Counted from the stretch's first letter, positions 25,410 to 34,483 are shown. The stretch: 49,681 nucleotides of DNA from an uncultured Clostridia bacterium (GCA_947631995.1 CANRNT010000012.1:1-49681), one strand, 5' to 3'. Notes: generated by a model from the sequence alone, not told the origin. Made by a program: numbers and translations.

Positions 25410-26699
25410 ATGGATAAGCTTGGTGTAACTGCTACCGAATTGTTTTCCAATAATCCCTACCGAGTTCTCGGCATACCCGTAAATGCGACCGTCGAAGAGA
25501 TCGACGAACGCTTCGATATGCTGCTTCAGATGTGCGAGGACGGTACTATCGACGATTTTTCATCGGAATTTGACGCGCCGTATCTCCCGCCGATACAAAG
25601 AGATATCGAAAATATCACCGCTTCGAGAGATAAGGTGCTCAGTAACGGTTACCGCGCTTTCGCCTATGCGGACAGTATGTATGCCTATGACCCGTCGCAG
25701 ACCGACGTAAGCATACTTATCGACAATATCGACTGCTATGACTGCTTTCTGAGCTGCTACATATGGCTCGTCCTGCATGACCGCAACATCATGTACAAGT
25801 CGATGTGGTTCAAGCTTGCAAAGTATATCGACGAGCTTATATGCTCCGACCCTGCGGATTGGTACAAGCTTTTTGACAGCCGCTATCCGTCGGACGTTTA
25901 CGAAACGGATTTTGATACTGTTTACGCCTTTCATTCTACCTTCTGCGAAATAATACTGCTTCCGCTGAAAGAACTGGTAAAAGGCTCTATGGACTGCCAG
26001 TCGGCGGTAGAAGTGCTTTCGGTAAGGGTGTTTGAAAACTTCGGAAACGAGGACGACGACCTGCAAACGCTTACCGAAAAAGCCGAGGAAGCCTCAAAGC
26101 AGTCTAAAAAGTCTGTCGGCAGAAATCCGTCTATGAAGGGCATTTCCCTTACAGAGGCATATCTTGCCGAGCAGGAGGGCTTGAAGGACGAGCAGGGCGT
26201 TACGCAGACCATAAGCCTTGTAGAGGGTCTTGACGAGGACAACATCTACAACGAAACTCTCCGCCAAATGCTCCGCGCCAACAAGGCGAGAAATCAGGTC
26301 ATCAAAGACCTCAAGACCGACGTTGTGTTCGGTTCGGGAAATCTCGGCAAGGAGGACGAAGCAAAGCTGACCATGCAAACGGTCAACACATCCGCTAAGG
26401 ACGAAAAGCGTCTTAAATCTCCGTACAGCCTCGAGGGCGAGAAGATGACGCTGGAGGAAAAGTATTCCGACGTTAATATAAACGATATGCTCAACCCCAC
26501 GCTTCCGTATTCAAATATGAGAGATGTTTTCTCGGGCAGCGATACGAACGAGTTCGAGGAAAACAAGACGGCGCAGAGAAACGGGAAAACGCTTTTCATC
26601 GTCATAATCATACTTTTTATACTCGGCGTTCTCGGATATGTAGGATATATGTACTGGGACGAGATAACCAAATTTATAAACGACCTGCTGTTCACATAA
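25410..26699 (+). CDS. tail-anchored protein with J-domain-like N terminus
   Basis: This 429-residue protein begins with a segment that reads like a divergent J-domain (NPYRVLGIPVNATVEEIDERF, residues 15-35, with further helices to about 85). The HPD tripeptide needed to stimulate DnaK is absent. A helical middle part (about 90-215) is rich in Asp, Tyr and Cys. A charged linker follows, then one membrane helix at the C terminus (about 398-420, TLFIVIIILFILGVLGYVG), so the body faces the cytoplasm. The ribosome site CGGAGG is strong. A TATAAT at 25350-25355 lies upstream without a good -35. Family and function are unknown to me. Confidence 0.75.
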   Translation: MDKLGVTATELFSNNPYRVLGIPVNATVEEIDERFDMLLQMCEDGTIDDFSSEFDAPYLPPIQRDIENITASRDKVLSNGYRAFAYADSMYAYDPSQTDVSILIDNIDCYDCFLSCYIWLVLHDRNIMYKSMWFKLAKYIDELICSDPADWYKLFDSRYPSDVYETDFDTVYAFHSTFCEIILLPLKELVKGSMDCQSAVEVLSVRVFENFGNEDDDLQTLTEKAEEASKQSKKSVGRNPSMKGISLTEAYLAEQEGLKDEQGVTQTISLVEGLDEDNIYNETLRQMLRANKARNQVIKDLKTDVVFGSGNLGKEDEAKLTMQTVNTSAKDEKRLKSPYSLEGEKMTLEEKYSDVNINDMLNPTLPYSNMRDVFSGSDTNEFEENKTAQRNGKTLFIVIIILFILGVLGYVGYMYWDEITKFINDLLFT

Positions 26700-26833
26700 C
26701 AGAATATACATACCTTTTTATTTTCCTTAAAACTATTTAAGTTGCATAAATTTCCTTGGTATTTTTCGTCTATAAAGTATCTTGAAAAAATTTTTTAAAA
26801 ATGGTATAATTTTAAAAATATTTATATTTCGTT

Positions 26834-26864
26834 TTGTCAATATAAGTTTTCAACATATTGACAA
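26834..26864. promoter_or_regulatory. perfect inverted repeat upstream of the C39-like gene
   Basis: TTGTCAATAT (26834-26843) and ATATTGACAA (26855-26864) form a perfect 10-bp inverted repeat whose half-sites are 21 bp apart, two helical turns. The right arm contains TTGACA, and a TATAAT follows at 26867-26872. It is a good operator candidate for the AT-rich gene. Confidence 0.55.
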
Positions 26865-26907
26865 GATATAATATTTAAATGTTATAAAATTGAAAAGGTG
26901 ATATATT

Positions 26908-27942
26908 ATGAAAAGTATTTTTAAAAGAACAGCAATGTCAATGATTGCCTATGCTATTATTAGTGTAATAATCTTTTGCTCGGTTATGCCAGTTTCTGCA
27001 GAAATAAATATATACTCTCAATTACCGACTAATTATCAAGAGCAAATGGAAATTCGCGGATATTCCAATCCTATAAGTGTTATACCATTATTTGATCAAA
27101 ACGACAATATAGTAGCTTACTGTTTTGATTTTGAAAATTCGTATATGATTATTAATTTAAATGGCGTAGTTCTTGAACATTCACCCAAAATCAATTCTCC
27201 CTACTATGGTATCTCTGAGAAAGCATATTATGGTGGGTATTTGTTATACTATATTAAATATGATAACTCATTTTTAAATCTATACACATTAGAAACAACT
27301 GAAAGAATTACATTTTCTTCAGTTGTTAATTCTACTAACATGGATTACGTACAATCCATGTCTTATATTAACTCGTTAGAAACATTATCAGATAATTATA
27401 CTGGATATACAACCTCTTCTATTTCTGGACAATTAAAAACATTAAACTACAACGACAATAATGCTTGCGGTCCACTTGCGGTTGAAATATTGCTACTATA
27501 TTTTGACCAATACGTTAATGATTCTTTCGTTACAAGCTACTTATCACAAAACACAAAAGAGTTTTTTTATTACTTAATACAAACATATTTCCCGACATAT
27601 ACAACAACTAATGATCAGTTGGTTTCTGGTATGAATAAGTATTTCAGCGACGCGAAATTGGATTATAAAGCTAGTTTTATAAGTTTTGCCTTTGATAGTT
27701 TAGTAAGAATTGATTTATCATCTCGTAAGTGGCCATTGATACTTCGCCTTTATGAAAACTCAAGTTCGAGTTCTAATTGGAGTATAGATCACTGGGTTAT
27801 AATAAGCGGAATACGAGAATACTTTTACCAAGGAAAGAAGGTCACATATGAATATAAAGTAAATGATGGATGGGGTCACAATGATGTTTATATTTTGTAC
27901 AGCACAGACTATATGCAAGGTGTTGTCTCTTTATCATCTTAA
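26908..27942 (+). CDS. secreted C39/papain-like cysteine peptidase, AT-rich
   Basis: This 344-residue protein has a signal peptide (about 1-31, cleavage near VSA-EI) and a papain-like domain in its second half. Cys187 in NNACGPLAVEILL, His295 in DHWVIISGI and Asn319 in VNDGWG form a credible catalytic triad of the C39-like type. The N-terminal half is rich in Tyr, Asn and Ser and may be a propeptide or inhibitory domain. Base use is much more AT-rich than in all neighbours, with A/T-ending codons throughout, which points to recent transfer. The ribosome site AAAGGTG precedes the ATG. A small lipoprotein gene follows 28 bp later. Target substrate is unknown. Confidence 0.8.
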   Translation: MKSIFKRTAMSMIAYAIISVIIFCSVMPVSAEINIYSQLPTNYQEQMEIRGYSNPISVIPLFDQNDNIVAYCFDFENSYMIINLNGVVLEHSPKINSPYYGISEKAYYGGYLLYYIKYDNSFLNLYTLETTERITFSSVVNSTNMDYVQSMSYINSLETLSDNYTGYTTSSISGQLKTLNYNDNNACGPLAVEILLLYFDQYVNDSFVTSYLSQNTKEFFYYLIQTYFPTYTTTNDQLVSGMNKYFSDAKLDYKASFISFAFDSLVRIDLSSRKWPLILRLYENSSSSSNWSIDHWVIISGIREYFYQGKKVTYEYKVNDGWGHNDVYILYSTDYMQGVVSLSS

Positions 27943-27970
27943 AACATATAATATAAAGTAGCATAAGGAG

Positions 27971-28510
27971 GTGAATTTTATTAAAAAGATTAGTTTTTAT
28001 AGGATAGTTGCAATACTGTCAGCGGCAGTATGCTTGTTATGCTGTACCGCCTGCTCAAAAGATGACAAGCTGAATAAAGATGTCACAGATTATAACTCTA
28101 TCGTAGACTCAATAAATATAGACAATACCGTGTGTAAAGTATCATTGTACGGCTCAGATATGAATGATATCCCTCTGAGCGATCCCGAGACCATAGAAAC
28201 TGCAAATGACTTTTTGCTGAATGTTATATCTAACGAGCAGACCGAGCCTTACGATCATAAAAGTGATGATTTCCCTGTCGGAGCGCCGTTTGTCAAAGCA
28301 AAGATCATTGACAGCAACAAAAAAGCGTATACCGTTTATTTCACATTTTTTAACGACGAGGAAGTCGGAAAGGTCGACGTTACTACAGATAACGGTACTT
28401 TCACATATTCTGTAGACAATCAGGATATCGCCAAGTTTTACTATTATATTTCCGACTTAGCGCAAGAAGCCGCGAAAGACAAACCTGCCGCTCAAAACAC
28501 GGAGCAATAA
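27971..28510 (+). CDS. small lipoprotein, possibly with an AUU start
   Basis: This protein of up to 179 residues has a basic n-region (IKK), a hydrophobic core and a lipobox-like CTAC, then a soluble domain of about 150 residues with no family that I recognise. The only standard start, GTG at 27971, lies inside a nearly perfect Shine-Dalgarno sequence (TAAGGAGGTGA). The codon at ideal spacing (8 bp from AGGAGG) is ATT at 27980, which keeps the complete signal peptide. It shares a strand and a short gap with the C39-like peptidase, so it might be a partner or immunity-type protein. Base use is closer to the rest of the window than that of the peptidase gene. Confidence 0.7.
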   Translation: MNFIKKISFYRIVAILSAAVCLLCCTACSKDDKLNKDVTDYNSIVDSINIDNTVCKVSLYGSDMNDIPLSDPETIETANDFLLNVISNEQTEPYDHKSDDFPVGAPFVKAKIIDSNKKAYTVYFTFFNDEEVGKVDVTTDNGTFTYSVDNQDIAKFYYYISDLAQEAAKDKPAAQNTEQ

Positions 28511-28515
28511 CAAAA

Positions 28516-28539
28516 AGAGCCGAAATACGGCTCTTTTTT
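28516..28539. terminator. terminator after the lipoprotein gene
   Basis: AGAGCCG pairs perfectly with CGGCTCT around a 5-nt loop (28523-28527), followed by T5-6 on the plus strand. On the minus strand the stem is followed by TTTTTG, so it also serves the convergent HAD gene, whose stop codon lies in the tract. Confidence 0.85.
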
Positions 28540-29242
28540 ATGCTTTTATGTTATGATCTATCCGCCGTGCGAGCTCTGCATAATCCCCAAAACAAAAATC
28601 CGCCAGCCGTGAAAGCTCCTCGCGAATATCCGCATTTGCGCCGCAAAAATACGCCGCCGCTGACATTCCTCCCTGTTTTGCCGCCGCTATGCCCGTGGGT
28701 ATATCCTCAAACACGATACACTCGCAAGGCAGTGCTCCTGCCCTTTCCGCCGCCAGAAGATACACGTCGGGAAAACCCTTTCCCCTCTCGGTCTCCTCCG
28801 TCGAAGCAAACGCGTCAAAATACTGCAAAACGCCGTTGTTTTCAAGCGCCGCAGTATACAGTCTCTCAGCCGAAGCCGTTGCAAGGGCTATTTTTTTGCC
28901 CTTTTTCTTTAACGCTTCCAACAGCTCTTTAACTCCGTCAAAAACTTTAAGCTCCTGTGAATACTGCCTTTGTATGCAGTCGAACCATTCCTGCGTTACC
29001 GCCTCAACGCTCTCCGAAAGCTTCAGCAGCTCTATGGTGTATTCCGCGGCTTCTTTAAAGGTCATATAAGCCACGCTTTTGCCGTACCCCTCGGGCTCAG
29101 TTATGTTTCTCTTTTTGAAAAACTCATAGTCAACGTTTCGCCACGCGTCGTGGGAGTCAAGAAGCGTGTTGTCCAAATCAAATATAACGCAGTTCACATC
29201 TTCCAGAATCTGCGCCAGCTTTTCGTATACCGTTTCCGTCAT
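28538..29242 (-). CDS. HAD-superfamily phosphatase (beta-PGM-like)
   Basis: This 234-residue protein has the HAD subfamily I layout: FDLDNTLLDSH with the nucleophile Asp near residue 20, a helical cap (about 35-95), LATASAE (motif II), the Lys in RGKGFPD (motif III), and VFEDIPTGIAAAKQ (motif IV). It resembles phosphoglucomutase- and phosphoglycolate-type phosphatases. The exact substrate is not evident. The ATG at 29242 overlaps the YitT stop in the arrangement TGATG, so the two are translationally coupled. Confidence 0.88.
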   Translation of the reverse strand: MTETVYEKLAQILEDVNCVIFDLDNTLLDSHDAWRNVDYEFFKKRNITEPEGYGKSVAYMTFKEAAEYTIELLKLSESVEAVTQEWFDCIQRQYSQELKVFDGVKELLEALKKKGKKIALATASAERLYTAALENNGVLQYFDAFASTEETERGKGFPDVYLLAAERAGALPCECIVFEDIPTGIAAAKQGGMSAAAYFCGANADIREELSRLADFCFGDYAELARRIDHNIKA

Positions 29243-30102
29243 CAAAGTTCACTGTCCTCGTAAGATTTAAATCCCATTCCGTATATAGCCGTCGCCGATG
29301 ATACTATCATAAACGCCGTCCTGTCTTTAGAATATATCAGCTCTTTGGCTTTGTAAAGATTTTGCTTCCTTATCGCGCACATTACTATCTTTCTGCTGTG
29401 ATGAGTATACCCGCCGACAGCGTCTATGGTGCTTACGCCTACCTCGAGACCGTCCACCAGCGCGTTTACGACCTCCTCGCAGTTGTTGCACACAACGAAC
29501 AGCAGCTTTGCCTCGTCAGAGCCGTAAAGTACCTTATTCATCGTAAAGCCCGACACCGTTATCGTAAGCAGCGAGTATACCACTATCCGCCAGTCGCCGA
29601 AAACTATCCCCGACAAAAACGCCACCGCGCTGTCAAGAATAAAGAATATTACGCCCGTTTTTATATACATAAACCTTTGCTTTATCAGCTTTACTATTAT
29701 GTCCGAGCCGCCCGTCGTCGAGCCGCAACGCATTATCGTCCCAACGCCTACTGCCGAGAGCGCTCCCCCTGCCAGCGAGCAGGCGATAACGTCATCGGTT
29801 ATCGGCGGCAGCAGCGAAAACAGGTCGGTAGCCGCAGAACAGGCGGCAAGCGAAAAAAGCGTATCCCAAAAGAACCCCTTGCCGAATTTGTACAATGCCG
29901 TTATCAGAAGCGGTATGTTTATAAGAAAGCTCAGCGTACCGACCTTTAAGCCGGTAAGCTTGTTTATGATTATAGAAATACCGTTCACTCCACCGGGAAC
30001 AAGTCCGCCCGGAGTGAGAAAAAGACTTATCCCCGCGCCGAAAACCGCCGACGCGGCAAGTATGACAGCAGGTCTGCCAAAGCGGTAAAAAACTCTGCGC
30101 AC
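29242..30102 (-). CDS. YitT family membrane protein (DUF161/DUF2179)
   Basis: This 286-residue protein has five to six membrane helices (about 10-200) with the family's GGVNGISIIIN and GSTTGGSDII blocks, followed by a cytoplasmic DUF2179 domain (about 210-280) ending in a regulatory-like YSKDRTAFMIVSS segment. The family's role is unknown. A transporter or cation exchanger has been suggested. Translation starts at a GTG with GAGGTG upstream. The gene is coupled to the HAD phosphatase. Confidence 0.9.
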   Translation of the reverse strand: MRRVFYRFGRPAVILAASAVFGAGISLFLTPGGLVPGGVNGISIIINKLTGLKVGTLSFLINIPLLITALYKFGKGFFWDTLFSLAACSAATDLFSLLPPITDDVIACSLAGGALSAVGVGTIMRCGSTTGGSDIIVKLIKQRFMYIKTGVIFFILDSAVAFLSGIVFGDWRIVVYSLLTITVSGFTMNKVLYGSDEAKLLFVVCNNCEEVVNALVDGLEVGVSTIDAVGGYTHHSRKIVMCAIRKQNLYKAKELIYSKDRTAFMIVSSATAIYGMGFKSYEDSEL

Positions 30103-30166
30103 ATTATCACCTCACGGATATTATGCGCAGTATTTTCTTTATCAATCACAGCTTTATCAGCGTCGG

Positions 30167-31651
30167 TCAGTTCTGATAGTATCTGTTCTCGTGAAATTTC
30201 GGTTCGCAGGTCAGGTCAACGCCCAGCCGCTTGAACACCTTTTCGTCAACGTTTGAAAGTATAACAGTCGAATGTACCTGTGCGCCTTTGAGCTTTGAAA
30301 GCTGTTCCAAAGCAAGCTCCGCCGTCGGGTTCGTAACGGCGCATATCGACAGCGCCAAAAGCACCTCGTCGGTGTGCAGACGCGGATTGCTATTGCCAAG
30401 ATGTTTTGTTTTCAGCTTTTGTATCGGCTCTATAACGTTCGGCGAAATGAGCAGTACCGAATCGTCAATGCCCGCAAGAGTTTTCAGCGCGTTGAGCAGC
30501 ATAGAAGAAGCCGCTCCGAGCAACTCGCTCGTTTTTCCCGTAATTATCCTGCCGTCGTTAAGCTCCATAGCCGCGGCGGTATCACCCGTCAGCTCCGCCT
30601 TTTCAAGAGCCGCATTTACAGACTTTCTGTCAGCCGCCGTGATACCTGCCTGATTCATCAGCAATTCTATCTTGTATATCTCATCTTTTGAACATCTTCC
30701 CTGACGCTCCGCGCAAAGCGTGTTGTAATATCTCCTGATTATCTCCTGATCGGACGCCTCTCTTACCGCTTCATCGTCTATGATACAGTTTCCCGCCATA
30801 TTTACACCCATATCCGTAGGCGATCTGTACGGCGATTCACCCAGTATGCGCTCAAACATAGCGCTCAGCACGGGGAATATCTCAACATCGCGGTTGTAGT
30901 TTACGGTGGTCTCTCCGTATGCCTCCAAATGGAACGGGTCTATCATGTTTACATCGTTAAGGTCTGCCGTTGCAGCCTCGTATGCAAGGTTGACAGGGTG
31001 CTTGAGCGGAAGATTCCATATCGGGAAGGTCTCAAACTTCGCATAGCCCGCCTCGATACCTCTCTCATGCTCGTGATAGAGCTGCGAAAGGCAGGTAGCC
31101 ATTTTGCCGCTGCCGGGGCCCGGAGCTGTCACAACGATAAGCTGTCTTTCGGTTTCTATGTACTCATTCTTGCCAAAGCCGTTATCGCTCAGTATATTTG
31201 ATATGTTGGACGGATACCCCTCGATAATGTAGTGCTTGTAGACCTTTATGCCCAAGCCCTCCAGCCGCTTTTTGAAGCTGTCAGCCGCTTTCTGCCCGTC
31301 ATACTGCGTCAGCACGACGCTGCCGACATACAGACCTATCTTTCTGAACACGCCTATCAGCCTTAAAACATCAACGTCGTATGTTATGCCAAGGTCGCCG
31401 CGTATCTTGTTTTTCTCGATGTCGCCTGCGTTTATCGCAATGACTATCTCGGCATCGTCTTTGAGCTGCAAAAGCATCTGCAATTTGCTGTCAGGCTTGA
31501 AACCCGGCAGCACACGCGAGGCATGGTAGTCGTCAAACAGCTTGCCGCCAAACTCGAGGTACAGCTTCCCCCCGAAATGCGCTATCCTTTCCCTGATGTG
31601 CTCCGACTGCATCTTCAGATATTTTTCATTGTCAAATCCCGTTTTCATCAT
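30167..31651 (-). CDS. DUF1846 protein
   Basis: This 494-residue cytoplasmic protein matches DUF1846 over its length. It opens with [19 protein letters not shown], has a nucleotide-binding-like [13 protein letters not shown] loop (around residue 170), [23 protein letters not shown], and [20 protein letters not shown]. The family is widespread in anaerobic Firmicutes and is structurally known but has no agreed function. A GAGGAG ribosome site precedes two tandem ATGs at 31651. A 67-bp repeat copy lies just upstream. Confidence 0.9.
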   Translation of the reverse strand: MMKTGFDNEKYLKMQSEHIRERIAHFGGKLYLEFGGKLFDDYHASRVLPGFKPDSKLQMLLQLKDDAEIVIAINAGDIEKNKIRGDLGITYDVDVLRLIGVFRKIGLYVGSVVLTQYDGQKAADSFKKRLEGLGIKVYKHYIIEGYPSNISNILSDNGFGKNEYIETERQLIVVTAPGPGSGKMATCLSQLYHEHERGIEAGYAKFETFPIWNLPLKHPVNLAYEAATADLNDVNMIDPFHLEAYGETTVNYNRDVEIFPVLSAMFERILGESPYRSPTDMGVNMAGNCIIDDEAVREASDQEIIRRYYNTLCAERQGRCSKDEIYKIELLMNQAGITAADRKSVNAALEKAELTGDTAAAMELNDGRIITGKTSELLGAASSMLLNALKTLAGIDDSVLLISPNVIEPIQKLKTKHLGNSNPRLHTDEVLLALSICAVTNPTAELALEQLSKLKGAQVHSTVILSNVDEKVFKRLGVDLTCEPKFHENRYYQN

Positions 31652-31698
31652 GTGTGTTTACTCCTCTTCCCCCTCTGCCGCAGGCAGAGTGACCCCTA

Positions 31699-31765
31699 TT
31701 CCAAAGACTTTTATATTGTTTTTGGCGAGGGGTGAATTGTTTTATAGTTCTGCGATAAATTGTAA
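31699..31765. repeat. 67-bp direct repeat, left copy
   Basis: It begins TTCCAAAGACTTTTATATTG and ends GCGATAAATTGTAA. The right copy at 32251-32317 has the same orientation and length with scattered differences. The pair brackets the orphan gene at 31779-32120. Confidence 0.75.
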
Positions 31766-31778
31766 TTTCTAAGTAGTT

Positions 31779-32120
31779 TTATTTACAGAGAGTACATTCT
31801 TTCGGAAATATTTTAGTCTTGTCGTACTCTTTAAATATCTCGCCCAGCAGAGCCAGAGCCACAAAGTCTATTTCAAATTCATCAGTAGTTGCAGACCAGC
31901 AGTTGCTGCAATTTTTAAATTCAACTACCTTGTTCTTTCCAAACTGACTTCTGTCAGGGAATTTTGAAAGCAGGTCCTTGCGTATGATTATCTGACCGTC
32001 GCATATTTTGCCGTCATTATAATACTTGGGGTCTTCACGGTTGAAGCTTCCGTATTTGTACTTGACAACGCTTTCGATTTCTTCCGTCAGGTAAGCCCAG
32101 CCACCAACTTCATTGCTCAT
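31779..32120 (-). CDS. small orphan protein with two CxxC pairs
   Basis: I do not recognise this 113-residue protein. It is soluble, with two CxxC pairs, KNCSNCW (about residue 80) and the C-terminal CTLCK, spaced like a small zinc site. The ATG at 32120 has GAGGTGG 5 bp upstream. A GTG at 32129 inside that site is not needed. It is bracketed by two 67-bp direct repeats with the same orientation, and its right flank has several hairpins, so it may be a mobile or recombining cassette. Confidence 0.65.
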   Translation of the reverse strand: MSNEVGGWAYLTEEIESVVKYKYGSFNREDPKYYNDGKICDGQIIIRKDLLSKFPDRSQFGKNKVVEFKNCSNCWSATTDEFEIDFVALALLGEIFKEYDKTKIFPKECTLCK

Positions 32121-32163
32121 AATTTCCACCTCAAATTTGTTTTACTTTCTTTATATAATAGTG

Positions 32164-32492
32164 TTAATAAGATAAATCAGGATTTATCTACCGTGCCTGT
32201 TTTTCTTTTGGGAAAAACCTTTCTGAAGAAAGGCTTTTCCCCATACCCCTTTCCAAAGACTTTTATATTGTTTTTTGGCGAGGGGTAATTTCTTTCATAA
32301 ACAGCGATAAATTGTAAGTTATCAATTTTCTAAAGAGAACAATTACCCCTCGCCAAAAAATATATGAGTTTTAGTGAGGGGGCTTGGGGGAAGACCCTTT
32401 TCCAAAAGGGTCTCCCCCAATAGCAGAGCAGATATAGTAAACAAAATTCCGATTTATTTTATTATACCATATAAACAAAGAAAGGTCAAACA
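32164..32492. other. repeat- and hairpin-rich gap, no gene
   Basis: This 329-bp gap holds a 14-bp-arm hairpin (32210-32241), the right 67-bp repeat, an inverted partial copy of its GGCGAGGGGTAATT core (32339-32360), and a GC-rich hairpin (32386-32417). That last hairpin, read on the minus strand after the AraC gene, may act as its terminator. I see no coding sequence. Confidence 0.65.
32251..32317. repeat. 67-bp direct repeat, right copy
   Basis: It has the same orientation and length as the copy at 31699-31765. Its TTTTTTGGCGAGGGGTAATT core is also found inverted at 32339-32360. Confidence 0.75.
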
Positions 32493-33350
32493 CTATTGAC
32501 CTTTTCTTATTCTGAACTGGCGGGGTGTCACGCCCTTATGCTTTTTAAACACCTTTATCAGGTGACTGCAATCGGAAAAACCGAGCTCCTGGCTTATGAA
32601 GCTCAGGTCGTGGTCGGTGAACAGCAAAAGCTTTTCGGCCTTTTCTATCCTTGTCCTTTCAATAAACTCCTTGCAGGTCTGACCGTACAGCTCTCCGAAT
32701 TTCTTTGCAAAGTACGAATAACTCATTCCGCACCTTGCCGCAAGCTCCTCAACTCTTAACTGCTCGTCGCAATGCTTCACTATATAAGCCGTAACGCTGT
32801 TTATGTCAATATCGCTTTTTTTCGAATTTTCCGCGTCGGTGTTGAAGCCGTTCTTTTCCCATACGCGTATCAGCTCCACCAGCAGCCTGCTCACGCAGGA
32901 GTTTACGGCGATATCGTAGCCGTAATCGGTACTGCCCGACTCTGCCAGACAATCATTAAAGCAATGCTCCGCAATACTTTCCGATACCGTTCCAGGCGGA
33001 AACAGCTCCTGCGCGCAAATGCTCGAAGACGCCCTTTTCAGCAGGTGCGGAAGCTCTGAAAAAGCCACTCCCTGCTGGCTGAAATATACAGGGTCGAAGC
33101 ATACCGATATGACCTTAGCACCCAATCCCGACGTAATGGAATGCTCCGCGGCGGAATGTATAAAGAAAATACTGCCCTTTGCCAGTATGTGCTTGACCCC
33201 TCCGCTTATCACGGACGCCGTTCCCTTGGTGACGTACAGCATTTCACAGTAGTAGTGACTGTGCTGCTTCTGCGGAAGAGTTCTGGCCTCAGCGCTGAGA
33301 ACGTGAGCTTCCGCGGGATATGACAGCTTTGTGCCGCCGCGCTCCGTCAT
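32493..33350 (-). CDS. AraC-family transcription regulator with cupin sensor
   Basis: This 285-residue protein has an N-terminal cupin-like domain (about 10-110, PQKQHSHYYCEMLYVTKGTASVI) of the kind that binds sugars. A linker follows, then two AraC-type helix-turn-helix units (about 180-280, VEELAARCGMSYSYFAKKF and DHDLSFISQELGFSDCSHL). It is likely an activator of a sugar-utilisation gene. No enzyme or transporter is directly adjacent. The nearest candidate is the GH36 gene 3 kb away, so the target is unknown. GGAGG lies 11 bp upstream of the ATG. Confidence 0.92.
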   Translation of the reverse strand: MTERGGTKLSYPAEAHVLSAEARTLPQKQHSHYYCEMLYVTKGTASVISGGVKHILAKGSIFFIHSAAEHSITSGLGAKVISVCFDPVYFSQQGVAFSELPHLLKRASSSICAQELFPPGTVSESIAEHCFNDCLAESGSTDYGYDIAVNSCVSRLLVELIRVWEKNGFNTDAENSKKSDIDINSVTAYIVKHCDEQLRVEELAARCGMSYSYFAKKFGELYGQTCKEFIERTRIEKAEKLLLFTDHDLSFISQELGFSDCSHLIKVFKKHKGVTPRQFRIRKGQ

Positions 33351-33394
33351 AAACTATGACACCTCCGTAAAATACCCTGCATTTTGACCGCCGT

Positions 33395-34120
33395 TTACTG
33401 CTCTTCCGCGTCCGAGCTTTCCTCCTCGACGGTTATCGGATTTTCTATTACTCCGACGCTGTCCGGCTCTATGAACTTAATAGTGCAGTCAGATAAATAC
33501 TTCTCTCCCCCGTCGTACTCGCCCTCCGCTTTCTGCCTGACGGAAACGACCTCGTCCGAGCTGTTCAGGGAAAACTCCGTCTCATACGAGCTTATCTTGC
33601 CGCCCTCTAGCGTAAGACCCGCCTCCTGCGGCGAATAAACGTACTTTATGGTCGAAGTGCCGTCAGCGTTCTCGGTTATCTGCGTATCCGTTATACCCCT
33701 GTCCAGAAGCCCGAAAACGCTGTCAGTAGTCCTGCTGTTGCGCGACAGCTCCCTGTCGTATACCCCGAACCGTTCATCGCTTTTTTTCAGCTTCTCGCCC
33801 TTGCCGTCCGTTTCAACGTACATCTCATAGCCAGTGCTGAACTCCTTATAGTCAGCGCCGTCGTAGTGCGTTTCCAGCAGATACGCAAGAAAGCCTATCT
33901 CATCAAAGCTGTACACGAAGCTTTCAAGCAGCTCTCCCGTAGTATTGTCATACACCTCGTAACCGCCGCTCTGCTGATCGTTATACCGCTTCATTGAAGC
34001 TTCTATTTTCTCCTGACCCTGCGCCTTTTCGGCTTTGCTTTCCTGCAAGACGGAGCAGCCGCTAAGCAGCAGGAGCGCCGCCGTCAGCGCCGCAGCCGCT
34101 TTTGCAAAACACCTTTTCAA
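33395..34120 (-). CDS. unknown lipoprotein
   Basis: This 241-residue protein has a signal peptide and lipobox (LSGC), then a Lys/Glu-rich soluble domain with many beta-strand-like segments and an acidic tail. No family is recognised. Starts are TTG codons. TTG at 34129 overlaps the DUF4321 stop but directly abuts an AGAGG site, so TTG at 34120, nine bases further, is the better choice. It ends the yabP operon, which hints at a role at the cell or spore envelope. Confidence 0.75.
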   Translation of the reverse strand: MKRCFAKAAAALTAALLLLSGCSVLQESKAEKAQGQEKIEASMKRYNDQQSGGYEVYDNTTGELLESFVYSFDEIGFLAYLLETHYDGADYKEFSTGYEMYVETDGKGEKLKKSDERFGVYDRELSRNSRTTDSVFGLLDRGITDTQITENADGTSTIKYVYSPQEAGLTLEGGKISSYETEFSLNSSDEVVSVRQKAEGEYDGGEKYLSDCTIKFIEPDSVGVIENPITVEEESSDAEEQ

Positions 34121-34125
34121 CGCCG

Positions 34126-34392
34126 TCAACCTCTTTTGATGACCCTGTTATTTACTATGAGCATTATAGCAATACAGAATATCTGCGCTACGCTCACCTT
34201 GAGCTTAAAGCCCAGCGTGAATGTAAGAACGCTCAGATCGAACGTAACGGGGTCAAAGCCTATCGACTTTCCCCATGCGAGCCAGCCTACATACGATCTG
34301 CCGTCACATAAGTACGCAATAAAGCCTCCCAGAACTATGCCCGCAAGCACAAAGAATATGAACGTAAACGTGTTTTTAAAATCCTTTGCCAT
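34126..34392 (-). CDS. DUF4321 small membrane protein
   Basis: This 88-residue protein has two membrane helices (about 9-30 and 58-84) and matches DUF4321, a Firmicute family of unknown function. AGGAGCGG precedes the ATG. It lies between the S1-domain gene and the lipoprotein in the same operon. Families like this often travel with division or sporulation genes. Confidence 0.8.
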   Translation of the reverse strand: MAKDFKNTFTFIFFVLAGIVLGGFIAYLCDGRSYVGWLAWGKSIGFDPVTFDLSVLTFTLGFKLKVSVAQIFCIAIMLIVNNRVIKRG

Positions 34393-34483
34393 TTTTCCGC
34401 TCCTGTCCGCGGAGATGTCTCCGCATAATTTTTACATATCAAAATCAAAATGCAGACTTGTTTTTCAAAGCCTGCACTGCTGA

